Shown: piece after piece, positions 1 to 9,855 of the stretch
Layout: each line of letters opens with the position of its first letter
Position numbering within the stretch: position 1 is the stretch's first letter
Source: G963701675 sp963701675
GTDB lineage: Bacteria > Planctomycetota > Planctomycetia > Gemmatales > Gemmataceae
Direction of reading: 5' to 3'
Length of the DNA: 64,000 bases
Assembly: GCA_963701675.1 (NCBI GenBank)
Contig: OY969623.1
Location: forward strand, 8,184,001-8,248,000
Position numbers and translations under genes: made by a program
Notes under the pieces: generated by a model
What the model was told of the DNA's origin: nothing
Database searches by the model: none
The model's input: only the letters and a program-made list of their open reading frames with translations

Positions 1-376
1 ACGGCCAACGCTTTCCCGTGAACGGGCCGACAGTGTTGATCATGGATTGATAGAAGGGTTCCTGCTCAAGGTGGGGTAATATGTGGATGAAACAGGTTGC
101 GAATGTATGCGGTTGGGGTGTTGCCGTGAATTTTCCAGGAACTGAACCGAGGCCTGGAGGCATCATTCCCTGTGAACTTTCAAAGTTATGACACGCCAGC
201 ACGATCTGCTTGATGTTGTTCGAGCACTTGGTGCGGTTCGCCGCTTCGCGGACTTTTTGTACCGCCGGCAGCAGGAGTGAGACGAGGACACCGATGATGG
301 CAATGACAACCAGTAACTCGATCAGCGTGAAGCCACGCGAACGAGTCGACGACGGCCGGGCTGCAAACGGTTTCAT
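1..376 (-). CDS. DUF1559 pseudopilin-like protein (N-terminal part, runs off window)
   Basis: The minus-strand frame from the ATG at 376 stays open to the window edge (about 125 codons visible). It starts with a short basic stretch ending SRG, then the type IV pilin-like segment FTLIELLVVIAIIGVLVSLL, then VQKVREAANRTKCSNNIKQI, which is the usual DUF1559 sequence after the helix. The family is greatly expanded in planctomycetes; members carry a prepilin-type cleavage site and are presumed to be secreted or surface-assembled, but their role is unknown. An AAGGAG site (385-390) lies 8 nt before the ATG. The C-terminal half is outside the window. Confidence 0.9.
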   Translation of the reverse strand, partial: MKPFAARPSSTRSRGFTLIELLVVIAIIGVLVSLLLPAVQKVREAANRTKCSNNIKQIVLACHNFESSQGMMPPGLGSVPGKFTATPQPHTFATCFIHILPHLEQEPFYQSMINTVGPFTGKRWP

Positions 377-823
377 GGTTTGGTCTCCTTCGCACGTTTG
401 TGCGGGAACTAGGAAGATGCCACTCCTGGCTTATGTGAAAATGACGAATACTCGCCGGGAATTCGCGCCCCTCTTTTTTGGATAACTGGTAGCGACCACT
501 AACCGCCATTGCCGAGTGAATACCGGCTCCGGCCACGGGCCGAAAAAGGCGAACTCTTGATAAGGCCGGAACTTGCGAACTAACTCTAGTTGGTACTATA
601 GCCGGGTCACGTTGTCAAATACATTTCGATCCGCCAAATCGTTTTTCGTACGAGCCACTCAGGGGTTAAGCCGATCACGGGATTCGCGGTGACCATTTCA
701 GCCCAAAAAGCACAAATATTGACCTCGTTTTGGACGAATGGATATACGGAAGGCGAGAAGTCTGCAGCTCGGTGTCCGTATAATGGCGAAGATAGTCCAT
801 TCGGTCTGTGGAGAGACTGTCCC
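377..823. other. Intergenic region, no gene recognised
   Basis: This stretch separates the divergent DUF1559 gene and the sigma-factor gene, so promoters for both should lie here. No convincing coding frame, RNA or repeat was seen. Short open frames overlap on both strands but none resembles a protein family. Confidence 0.5.
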
Positions 824-1423
824 ATGAAAAAAACCGACGTTCCAGCCAGTTCCCGTCGCAAACGGATGGTGATGGCGGTCGTGATGGGCACGACGCTATC
901 GGCGCTAAGCCCATCGAACGCCGTGGCCAACGAATCCACCTTGCGTGCGGTGTCGGCCATCGATCGGTATTGCACGGCGTGCTGGCGAAACGCACACCTC
1001 GATCCGAGCTACTGGCCCGATTGCACTCAGGAAGTGTTCACTCGACTTTTGGAACGGGTGTTGCCGGATTCCTGGAACAAGGTGCTGAAGGACGAGGCCG
1101 ACGAGCGACGTGAATTTCTTCGTGCCATCGACACGGTCAAAAAGCGGTCGCAACGGAGCCGAAAGTACCTGTCGCGCGCCGTCGAAACCGTCGCCGACTC
1201 GCGCGACCCCGGTGAGCGCCGCCTCGCCGACGACCGGGAAGCAGTGCACAAGGTTGCCGAGGAGGTCTTGAGCGAACGCCAACGGCTCATCGTCTGCCGC
1301 TCGATGCAGGGATACTCAGTTACGGACATCGCGCGGGAGTTGGATGTTCCGGCCGAACGAGTGAGCGACGAAAAGTACAAGGCGATCAACAAGCTCCGGG
1401 CCCGATTCGCGCCCCACGTCTAG
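824..1423 (+). CDS. Sigma-70-like (ECF-type) transcription factor
   Basis: A 199-aa protein if read from the ATG at 824 (MKKTDVP); an in-frame start at 689 would add 45 residues that look non-coding. Residues ~40-90 (AIDRYCTACWRNAHLDPSYW...DCTQEVFTRLLERVL) resemble sigma region 2. The C-terminus (LSERQRLIVCRSMQGYSVTDIARELDVP...) is a region-4 helix-turn-helix. Planctomycete ECF-like factors redirect RNA polymerase to stress or surface regulons; the target here is unknown. No anti-sigma gene is adjacent. The next gene (uvrA) converges on it, with a large palindrome between the two. Confidence 0.8.
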   Translation: MKKTDVPASSRRKRMVMAVVMGTTLSALSPSNAVANESTLRAVSAIDRYCTACWRNAHLDPSYWPDCTQEVFTRLLERVLPDSWNKVLKDEADERREFLRAIDTVKKRSQRSRKYLSRAVETVADSRDPGERRLADDREAVHKVAEEVLSERQRLIVCRSMQGYSVTDIARELDVPAERVSDEKYKAINKLRARFAPHV

Positions 1424-1435
1424 CCGCGAACATTC

Positions 1436-1501
1436 GGTGGCCGGGGCAGAGTCTTCGATGCCCCGGTTCCGGGGCTTCCGAAGACTCCAGCCCCGGCCAC
1501 C
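1436..1501. repeat. 66-bp imperfect palindrome (REP-like)
   Basis: The left arm 1436-1457 (GGTGGCCGGGG...) pairs with the right arm 1479-1501, and the loop holds a second small hairpin (CCCCGG/CCGGGG). It sits between the convergent sigma-factor and uvrA genes. There is no T-run, so it is not a classical terminator, though it could stall both transcripts. A 17-nt core in it (1466-1482) recurs in both copies of the 116-bp repeat at 57467-57698, which suggests a dispersed repeat family. Confidence 0.7.
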
Positions 1502-1535
1502 CAGTCCGGACGCCGAGCCGCCCGCGGCAACCTGG

Positions 1536-4500
1536 TTAGTCGGTCTTCGCGAACGTCTCACGAAATCCACGAACGTGCTCCGCCAGAAAAGCCTTCAGCT
1601 TCGCCGCGTGAACATGTCCCTCCTGCTGGAAAATCAGTCGGATGAGATCACCGTCGTTTCGATTGCCGTTAATCGACGGTGAGATGCCGAACGATTCCAC
1701 CTGACTCAGGTTGAACTGGCCGCTCTTGCCCAAGAACCGGCAATCCAGGCCGGAAACATCCTTGGTGCACCACTGTGCCCAAGCACGGCTCACGCCTGGA
1801 ACCGTGATGCTGATCGCGATTCGGTTGTCCCAGTGCACTTCCAATTTCGGCTCGATCTCGCGCATGAGGTTGAGCAAACGCGGCAGCAGCGCCCGATCCC
1901 ATTCGACCTTGCGACCGGGTTTGAATCCCTTATCGCCGAGATGCCAGCGCTCTCCATTGATCTTCCAGGGCATGAGATCTTCGAGCTTGGTTTGCAATTT
2001 CTGGATCGTCGCCTGAAACGACTTCACCGCTTCGCTAAGGAAAGCGCGGAAAGCCGGGGTGTCGATTTCGCTCAGGCGGTGGACTTTCACCACGACCGAT
2101 TGCCACGGACCTTTGTGGTTCGTCGCCCAGGCGCGAGGCTCATTGCTATAGACTTCGAGACCAAGTTCAGGCGATTCGTCGAGCGACCGGATACCGAGTC
2201 GCTCCGGCAATTCCGTCGTGCGGAACGCATTCTTCTTTACACGGAAGATAAGCCATACGAGCCATTCGCCGCCGGTGAGGGCGTGGAAGAACCACGACGG
2301 GCCTGACACCCCGGCGCCGCGGCGGGCGGCAATCTCGACACGCGAACGGTCCTTCCAGTTCGTCTCGCCGAATTCGCCGAGCTTGTGAATCTGCTTGTCG
2401 AGCCATTCGAGTATTTCGCCTTCCCAACGACATGGCTTACCGTCGTTGGTGAGGCGCTCGACCGTATGCCAGCGCCGGCCGTCGGTTTGCCACGGCATGC
2501 GCGCATCTTTACCGACCTGCTCCAGCGCAATGTCGCCGGCAAGGGAAGCATCGTCCGCACTGGGGTCGTACCGAGGTCGATTGACGTGAGGTCCTGCGGC
2601 TAAAACCGGCGCCAAGGCCGTCGCCGTGTGCGATTTGTCCGCGTGCTCAACGAGGGTCTCCGGTGTCCCCTCCACTACCACTTGGCCGCCCGCCTCCCCG
2701 GCTTCCGGCCCCATGTCGATCACCCAATCGGCGGTCTTGATCACATCCAGGTTGTGTTCGACAACGATTACGGTGTTGCCCAGGTCGACGAGTCGGTTCA
2801 GTACCTCAAGCAGCTTGTGAACGTCGTCAAAATGCAGGCCCGTGGTCGGTTCATCTAGAAGGTAAACGGTGCGTCCGGTATTCGGCCGGGCGAGTTCAGC
2901 GGCAAGTTTCACGCGTTGAGCTTCGCCGCCGGACAATGTCGGCGCCGATTGACCGAGAGCGAGATACTCCAATCCGACATCGGCGAGCGTTTGCAATACG
3001 CGGCGAATCTTGGGTATGTTGGCAAATACCTCCAGCGCTTCGCTGACCCGAAGATTCAACACGTCGGAAATTGACCGTCCTTTGTATCGAACCGCTAGGG
3101 TTTCCGGGTTGTAGCGAGTTCCGTGACAAACATCGCACTCGACCCAGACGTCGGGCAGGAAGTGCATTTCGATCTTTTTCTGTCCGTTTCCTTCACACGC
3201 CTCGCACCGCCCGCCGGGTTTGTTGAAGCTAAATCGTTTCGGTTGGTAGCCTCGAACCTTTGCTTCGGGCAGCTGTGCGAAAAGTTGCCGCATCAGGTCA
3301 AACACGGCCGTGTAAGTCGCCGCGTTGGAACTGGGCGAGTTTCCGATCGGCGTTTGATCGACGCTGATGACCTTGTCGATGTTTTCCAGTCCGAGGATAT
3401 CGTCGTGACCCGCGGCCGGCGTTTGTGCGCGATGAAGCTTCCGCGCCAATGTGTTGTAGAGCACATCGAAGACGAGCGAGCTTTTGCCCGAGCCACTGAC
3501 TCCCGTGACAGCAATGAAGGTGCCGAGCGGAAACGCTACGTCGATGTTCTTCAGGTTGTTGTGGCGTGCGCCTCTCACGGTCAGGGTAAGCCCACGGGTT
3601 GCAACCCGTGGGCTTGGTGTCGCGCTTATCCGCCGATTCGTCGGCACCGGTATGGCTTTTTTCCCGACGAGGTATTGTCCTGTCAACGATGCCTTCGCGC
3701 GCATAACGCGATCCGGGCTGCCCGCCGCCGTGATTTCGCCGCCCCGGTCCCCGGCGCCAGGGCCGAAATCGAGTAAATAGTCCGCAGCCCGGATAACCTC
3801 GCGGTCGTGCTCCACTAACAGCAATGTGTTACCCAGGTCGCGCAGATGGGTCAGCGCCTGAAGCAGCCGGCGGTTGTCACGTGGATGCAGACCGATGGTT
3901 GGTTCGTCGAGTACGTAGAGGACGCCGGTCAGTCCACTGCCGATCTGGCTGGCAAGGCGTATGCGCTGAGACTCGCCGCCGGAAAGCGTCGGCGCTTGTC
4001 GGCCGAGGGTCAAATACTCCAGCCCCACATCGACGAGAAATTGCAGACGGTTCTTGATCTCGCGCAATAACTCACCGGCCACCTGTTGCTGGGCCTTCGT
4101 GAGCTTCAGTTTCTTGAATAACTCGAGCGTTTCCCCAAGCGGGAGCTGGCTAACTTCACCGATCGTCTTGCCGTCGAAGCGATAAGCGGCGGCATCGTCG
4201 CGCAACCGCGAACCGCCGCAAGCGGTGCAGGCAACCTGGTCAACCATGTTCGCAAGCTTACTGCGATAGACGAAACTGACACGGGCCGCCTCGTCTATGG
4301 CTGGAAATAGTCCCTTGTACTGGAAACTCACGGAAGACGAGACAGACCGTTTCGCTTGCAGCGGAATCCATGCGTCGCCGGTGCCGTGCAGAATCAGCCG
4401 CTGTTGCGCAGGCGCTCAGCTTCTCGTACGTGGTGTCGAGCGAAAATCCGATGTGCCGGGCCAGTGCTTCCGCGAAGGCCGTGAAAGGACTGCCAGCGTC

Positions 4501-7500
4501 AAGCTCCGGCCACGCGGCAATGGCGCCATTTCGGAGTGACCGTTTCGCGTCACGGATCAACAATGCCGTGCTTGCCCCGCGCTGGAATCCCAGGCCTTCG
4601 CACGTCGGGCACCAACCGAGCGGACTGTTGAACGAAAAGTGGTGCGGGTTGAGCGGCTCGAAACTCCGGCCGCAACGGTCGCAGGCCATGTGCTGACTGT
4701 AGCGCTCGACGCGCCACTCCGCTTCGTCACGTGCATCGTCGACAAAGGCCACGTGCATCACACCCTGGCCGAGATCCAATGCGCCTTCGACGGCGTCTGC
4801 GAGCCGTGTGCGTGCCTGATTGCCCGGACGACAAAGCGATCGACGACGACTTCAATCTGGTGCTTGCGGCGATGATCGATCGAGGGTGGGTCGTCCAGTG
4901 TGTGTGATCGGCCATCCACGCGAATGCGGACGAATCCGGTGCGACGTATCTCTGCCCAAAGTGCATCGTATTTTTCCTGCCCGCGCCTCTCGACCGGCGC
5001 CATCAGGTAGAACTTCGTCCCTCGGGCAGCGATCGAATCTTGTCGATGATCTCGTCCGCGGTTTGCGTACCGATGGGGATTTCACAATTCGGGCAGTGAG
5101 GCTGGCCGAGGCGTGCGTAGAGGATGCGGAGATAATCGTAGATCTCCGTGACCGTGCCGACCGTCGAGCGCGGGCTTTTGCTCGATCGTCTTTTGTTCGA
5201 TGCTGATGGCCGGCGACAGGCCGTTAACGTGCTCTACCTTCGGTTTCTGCAGCTGGCCGAGAAACTGACGGGCGTAACTGGACAGCGATTCAACGTAACG
5301 GCGTTGGCCTTCGGCGTAGATGGTGTCCAGCGCGAGCGAGCTTTTGCCCGATCCGCTCGGGCCGCAGCAAACCGTCATTTGCTCGCGCGGTATGGCGACA
5401 TCGATGTTCTTCAGGTTATGCTGTTGAGCGCCCTGCACGGTCAGATGCGTGATTCGTCCTTTGTCCTTTGTCCTTTGTCCTTTGTCCGTGGATCGGATTC
5501 GCCTGGTCGACGGACGACGGACGAATGACAAAGGACCATTTTGTAGTGCCTGGCCGGTGTAGGACGCAGCGCATTTCGCTACGTCTTCGGGCGTTCCCGT
5601 GCAAACGACTCTGCCGCCGCCGCTGCCGCCGTCAGGGCCCAGATCAATGATCCAGTCTGCCGTCTTGACGACATCGAGGTTGTGCTCGATGACGACTACG
5701 GTGTTGCCGCCGTCCGCGAAGCCGTGCAACACTGTCAGGAGCTTGTGAATGTCGTCGAAGTGCAGTCCCGTGGTCGGTTCATCGAGGATGTACAGCGTCT
5801 TGCCGGTGCTTCGGCGGCAAAGCTCGCGTGCCAGTTTGATCCGCTGTGCCTCACCGCCGGACAGTGTCGGCGATGGTTGCCCGAGCTTGATGTAGTCCAG
5901 GCCGACGTCGTGCAGCGTCTGCAGCATCGCCGTGAACTTCGGGGACGTTGCTGAAATGCTCAAGTGCCTCCTGGACGTCCATCTCCAGCACGTCGTGGAT
6001 GCTCTTGCCCTTGAAGCGGACCTGAAGGGTTTCGCGGTTGAAGCGCCGACCTTCGCACACCGGACACGTCACCCAGACGTCGGCCAGGAAGTCCATCTCT
6101 AGACGGTTGGAGCCGTTGCCCTCGCACGCCTCACAGCGGCCGCCAGGCTTGTTGAAGCTGAAACGTCCCGGTTTGTAGCCGCGGATCTTGGCTTCAGGCA
6201 AGTTGCGCGAACAGCCGAACGAATCTCGTCAAACACCTTGATGTAGGTGGCCGGGTTGGATCGCGGTGTCCGGCCGATCGGGGATTGATCGATGTCGATG
6301 ACCTTGTCGATGTGTTCGATCCCCTCAAGACGGTCGCAGCGTAAGGATGAAGGACGAAGGATGAAGGATGAATCGGATTCCGCCTCATCCTCTTCGGGTT
6401 CATCGCTGTTTTTCTCATCCTGCCGCCTTCAACCTTCATCCTTTCCTTGAGGATGTCGTTGATCAGCGAACTCTTGCCGGAGCCGCTGACACCCGTGACG
6501 CGACGAAGAGTCCGAGCGGGATTTCGACGTCGATGTTCTTGAGATTGTTGTGCCTGGCGCCGACGATCTTCAGCCGATTCGCGGTCCGCGTCCGCCGTTG
6601 TTGCGGGATGGCGATTTTCTTCGCGCCTGTGAGGTACTGGCCGGTCAGGCTCTCCGGCGTTTTGACTATCTCGCCGAACGATCCTGCCGCCACGACCGTC
6701 GCCGCCGCGTACTCCGGGGCCGGGGCCGAAGTCGACGATATAGTCGGCCGCCCGCATCGTTTCTTCGTCGTGCTCGACGACCAGGACGGTGTTGCCCATG
6801 TCGCGCAGGCGTTCGAGGCTTCGCAAAAGGCGTTCGTTGTCGCGCGGATGCAGGCCGATGCTCGGTTCGTCGAGGATGTAAAGCACGCCGACGAGGCCGC
6901 AGCCGATTTGGCCAGCGAGGCGAATGCGTTGCGATTCGCCGCCGGAAAGAGTCGGCGCCGACGCGTTCCAGCGTCAGGTAGTGCAGCCCGACATTCAACA
7001 GGAATCCGAGCCGGCCACGGATTTCCTTCAGGAGCTCACCGGCGATGGTCCGTTGCAGCAGTGTCAACGATTGTTCTAACGATCGGCCGTTGGATGTGGA
7101 ACTTTCACCGAACCACTCGGCCAGCTCGCCGATGGGCAAGGCGCCGATTTCGATGAGCGTCCTGCCGCCGACGCGGACCGCGCGAGCCTGCGCGTTTAGC
7201 CGCTGTCCGTTGCATGTCGGACAGCGCATGACCCGCATGTACTTTTCGAGTTGCAAACGCCGCGGCCCCGCCGCCGTCTTCTTGAAGCTGCTCAAGAGCT
7301 GCGGGACGATGCCTTCCCATTTGCCGCCGTGCTTCCAAATGCCGCCACGCTGCTTCCACTCGTAGGTGATATGGCGGTCGCCGGAACCGTGAAGGAGCGC
7401 GTTTCGATGTTCCTCCGACATCTCGTTCCACGGCTGTTTGAGGTCGATGCCGAGCGTCTTGGCCACACCTTCGTAGATGTGTCGCCGCCACCGTCCCATG

Positions 7501-8516
7501 CTGCGTACCGGACCGACAATCGGAATCGCCCCGGCGAACATGCTTTTGGTCGGATCGGGAATGAGCAATTCAGGATCGAAAGAGAAGCGGGTGCCCAGGC
7601 CGTCGCAGTCGAGGCACATTCCCTGTGGACTGTTGAAGCTGAACAGCTGCGGGCTGGGCGGCTCGTAGCTGCTGTTGCAGTGCGTGCAGGCATAGTGTGC
7701 CGAGAGCAACAAGTCTTCCGTGCGGAGAACGCTGGTGTCCTGAGCTTTCGCACGGCGTGGTTCAGGCTTTGCGAGTTCACCTTCGTCGTTCGTACTTTTT
7801 TCGACGGAGATGATCAGGGAATCCTCACCCAACGCCAGCGCTTGTTCGACAGCCTCGGCGATTCGCGAACGTGCCTTCGGATCCACCTTTAGGCGGTCGA
7901 TGACGATCTCGATGTGATGCTTGATCCGGCGATCGAGCTTCAGATCGTCGGTGAGTCGAACGACTTGTCCATCAACTCGAGCGCGGACGAAGCCGCGTTT
8001 GAGCATGTCCTCGAACAAATCCTTGTACTCGCCTTTTTGACCGCGGACCACCGGCGCCAGGATCAGGAAGCGTGTGCCTTCCGGCAGCGCCAGGATGCGC
8101 GCGACGATTTGTTCGCGAGTTTGTGCCGTGATTGCCCGACCGCATTCGGGACAGTGACCTTGCCCGATTCGGGCGTACAGCACACGGAGATAGTCGTAAA
8201 TCTCGGTGATGGTGCCGACGGTGGAGCGCGGGTTTCGTCCCGCGGTCTTCTGTTGGATGCTGATCGACGGCGACAGGCCGCCCAGGTAGTCGACATCGGG
8301 CTTTTGAAGTTCGCCCAGGAACTGCCGCGCATAACTGGACAGCGATTCGACGTAGCGGCGCTGGCCTTCGGCGTAGAGCGTATCAAACGCCAGCGACGAT
8401 TTGCCTGACCCGCTGACGCCCGTGAAGACGATGAGGCGGTTGCGTGGCAGCTCGAGATTGACGTTTTGAAGGTTGTGTTCGCGGGCGCCGCGAACGACAA
8501 TGTTGCTATTATCCAT
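1536..8516 (-). CDS. uvrA: Double-length excinuclease ABC subunit A with C-terminal extension, frameshifted in the middle
   Basis: UvrA is the DNA-damage recognition ATPase of nucleotide excision repair, acting with UvrB. Two complete UvrA units are fused head to tail. Unit 1 starts MDNSNIVVRGAREHNLQNV at 8516; unit 2 starts near 5450. Each has Walker A motifs (GVSGSGKSS, GPSGSGKSS), CxxC zinc modules (CEACEGNG, CPTCEGLG) and LSGGE signatures. Such fused four-ATPase UvrAs are known in planctomycetes. After the last ABC module (~2625) comes a ~350-aa tail made of two related modules. About ten single-base shifts, near 6962, 6700, 6500, 6330, 6200, 5943, 5172, 5010, 4825 and 4406, break the frame, while 8516-6970 and 4331-1536 are clean. 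Three different repeat elements lie inside the coding region. The gene is either mis-sequenced or recently inactivated. Confidence 0.93.
3588..3615. repeat. Perfect 28-nt palindrome inside uvrA
   Basis: A loopless palindrome built around CCCACGGGTTGCAACCCGTGGG. It is read in frame as SPRVATRGL in the linker just before the ABC module that begins LTVRGARHNNLKNIDV. The same sequence occurs at 12823-12850. Confidence 0.85.
5455..5545. repeat. Heptamer tandem repeat with inverted copy inside uvrA linker
   Basis: TCCTTTG is repeated more than four times from 5457 to 5487, and an inverted GACAAAGGACC follows at ~5525-5536. On the coding strand this gives DKGQRTKDKG-type residues in the linker before an ABC module (THLTVQGAQQHNLKN). 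The insertion keeps the frame at this point. Confidence 0.75.
6343..6450. repeat. GGATGAAGG-type inverted repeat inside uvrA
   Basis: The left arm (6343-6373) is built of AAGGATGAAGGACGAAGGAT-like units. The right arm (~6430-6450) carries TTCAACCTTCATCCTTTCC, its near complement. It falls just after a Walker A motif (GKSSLINDIL), replacing the normally variable LYPALA-type segment with low-complexity residues (HPSSFVLHP). Confidence 0.65.
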
Positions 8517-8618
8517 GCCATATGGCGGTCATAACGGCCGAATTCAGGTGAAAGGCTATAGTATACAGATGTTGGCTAACTCAGTCCATAAGTAGGACGC
8601 CATGGAGGCGGTTCCGGA

Positions 8619-8897
8619 ATGAAAAAGAGCATGAATGAGACCCACAAACAAAAAACCCTGGGGTTCGTCGGCTGGAGCTTTCTCGCGCTGCCCATTGGCG
8701 GCGCTATCCTTGGAGCAATCCTTGGTTTGACCGGACTTGCCGAGATGGAATACAAGGGAGCCAAGCCGTGGGAACATGCCATCATGCTCGCGATCAACTT
8801 CGGTGGATTCGGAATGATTCTTGGATTGGCAATCGCTGGAGTGGCTGCATTCATTCGTCTCTTTAGGACACCGCAACGGTCACGGAATCAACACTAA
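8619..8897 (+). CDS. Small two-helix membrane protein, unknown function
   Basis: A 92-aa protein. A basic N-terminus is followed by a hydrophobic helix (~residues 15-40, GGAILGAILGLTGLA) and a second one (~57-82, AINFGGFGMILGLAIAGVAA), ending in an Arg-rich tail, so both ends are probably cytoplasmic. No family was recognised. It lies between the divergent uvrA and the co-directional phzF-like gene, 29 nt upstream of the latter. Confidence 0.6.
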   Translation: MKKSMNETHKQKTLGFVGWSFLALPIGGAILGAILGLTGLAEMEYKGAKPWEHAIMLAINFGGFGMILGLAIAGVAAFIRLFRTPQRSRNQH

Positions 8898-8926
8898 AAA
8901 AATCAAACGGTATCACTACCGACGCC

Positions 8927-9721
8927 ATGACAATCCCTCTTTTTCATGTCGACGCCTTCACCGACCAGCCCTTCGGAGGAAATCCGGCTGCCGTTTGTCT
9001 GCTGCCGGGCCCGGCAGAGAGCCATTGGATGCAGAATGTGGCACTCGACATGAATCTGTCCGAGACGTCATTTCTGTACCACGCGGCAGACGGCTACTCT
9101 TTGCGGTGGTTTACACCGGCGGTAGAAGTCGACCTCTGCGGTCATGCGACCTTGGCCAGCGCCCACGTGCTGTGGGAACAGGAGTACGTTGCGCGCGACG
9201 ACACGATTCGTTTCCAGACCCGGAGCGGTACACTCATATGCCGTTGCACTCCGGGCGGTATGGAAATGGACTTTCCCGCGAACGTGGCCAAACCGACGCC
9301 CGCGCCAGAAGGTCTGCAAGAGGCGTTGGGCGCCACGGCGCAATGGGTGGGTCGAAACACGTTTGATTACCTTATTCAGCTCAGTTCGGAAGATGAGGTG
9401 CGGAAGCTGGCGCCCGACTTTCGACGGTTAAGGGCGCTGCCCGTGCGCGGCGTAATTGTCACCGCACAAGCGAATCCCGGCACATCGTATGATTTCGTTT
9501 CGCGCTTCTTCGCGCCAGGCTCGGGCGTGGACGAGGATCCGGTCACCGGATCGGCTCACTGTTGCCTCGCGCCGTTTTGGCAAGAACGGCTCAACAAGAA
9601 CCCGATGGTCGGGTATCAAGCATCTGCACGCGGTGGCAGCGTCGGCGTCCGTGTCGATGGAAATCGCGTCTTTCTTATTGGCCGCGCAGTTACCGTAGCG
9701 CGCGGCGAACTGTTGGTCTAA
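8927..9721 (+). CDS. PhzF family isomerase/epimerase
   Basis: A 264-aa protein of typical family length. The N-terminus MTIPLFHVDAFTDQPFGGNP, the segment LSETSFL (which carries the catalytic Glu of the family), WFTPAVEVDLCGHATLASAH and the C-terminal EDPVTGSAHCCLAPFW are all PhzF hallmarks. The family catalyses isomerisation of small acids (PhzF in phenazine synthesis), but most members act on unknown substrates, and no phenazine genes are nearby. It is probably cytosolic. Confidence 0.92.
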   Translation: MTIPLFHVDAFTDQPFGGNPAAVCLLPGPAESHWMQNVALDMNLSETSFLYHAADGYSLRWFTPAVEVDLCGHATLASAHVLWEQEYVARDDTIRFQTRSGTLICRCTPGGMEMDFPANVAKPTPAPEGLQEALGATAQWVGRNTFDYLIQLSSEDEVRKLAPDFRRLRALPVRGVIVTAQANPGTSYDFVSRFFAPGSGVDEDPVTGSAHCCLAPFWQERLNKNPMVGYQASARGGSVGVRVDGNRVFLIGRAVTVARGELLV

Positions 9722-9855
9722 CCGGCGGGTTCTCGCCATCGGGCCACAGCCGGCTTGGGCGCACGGACTTGACGCGCCTTTCCCCAGAGATCAAACTGGA
9801 ACTCATGACTTATTTGCTTCGGTTCCGCGAGGCAGAATAAGTCGAAGGAGTTTCA

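Noticed and set aside
3588..3615. Rho-independent terminator
   Set aside because: The palindrome has no loop or T-run and is inside a coding sequence.
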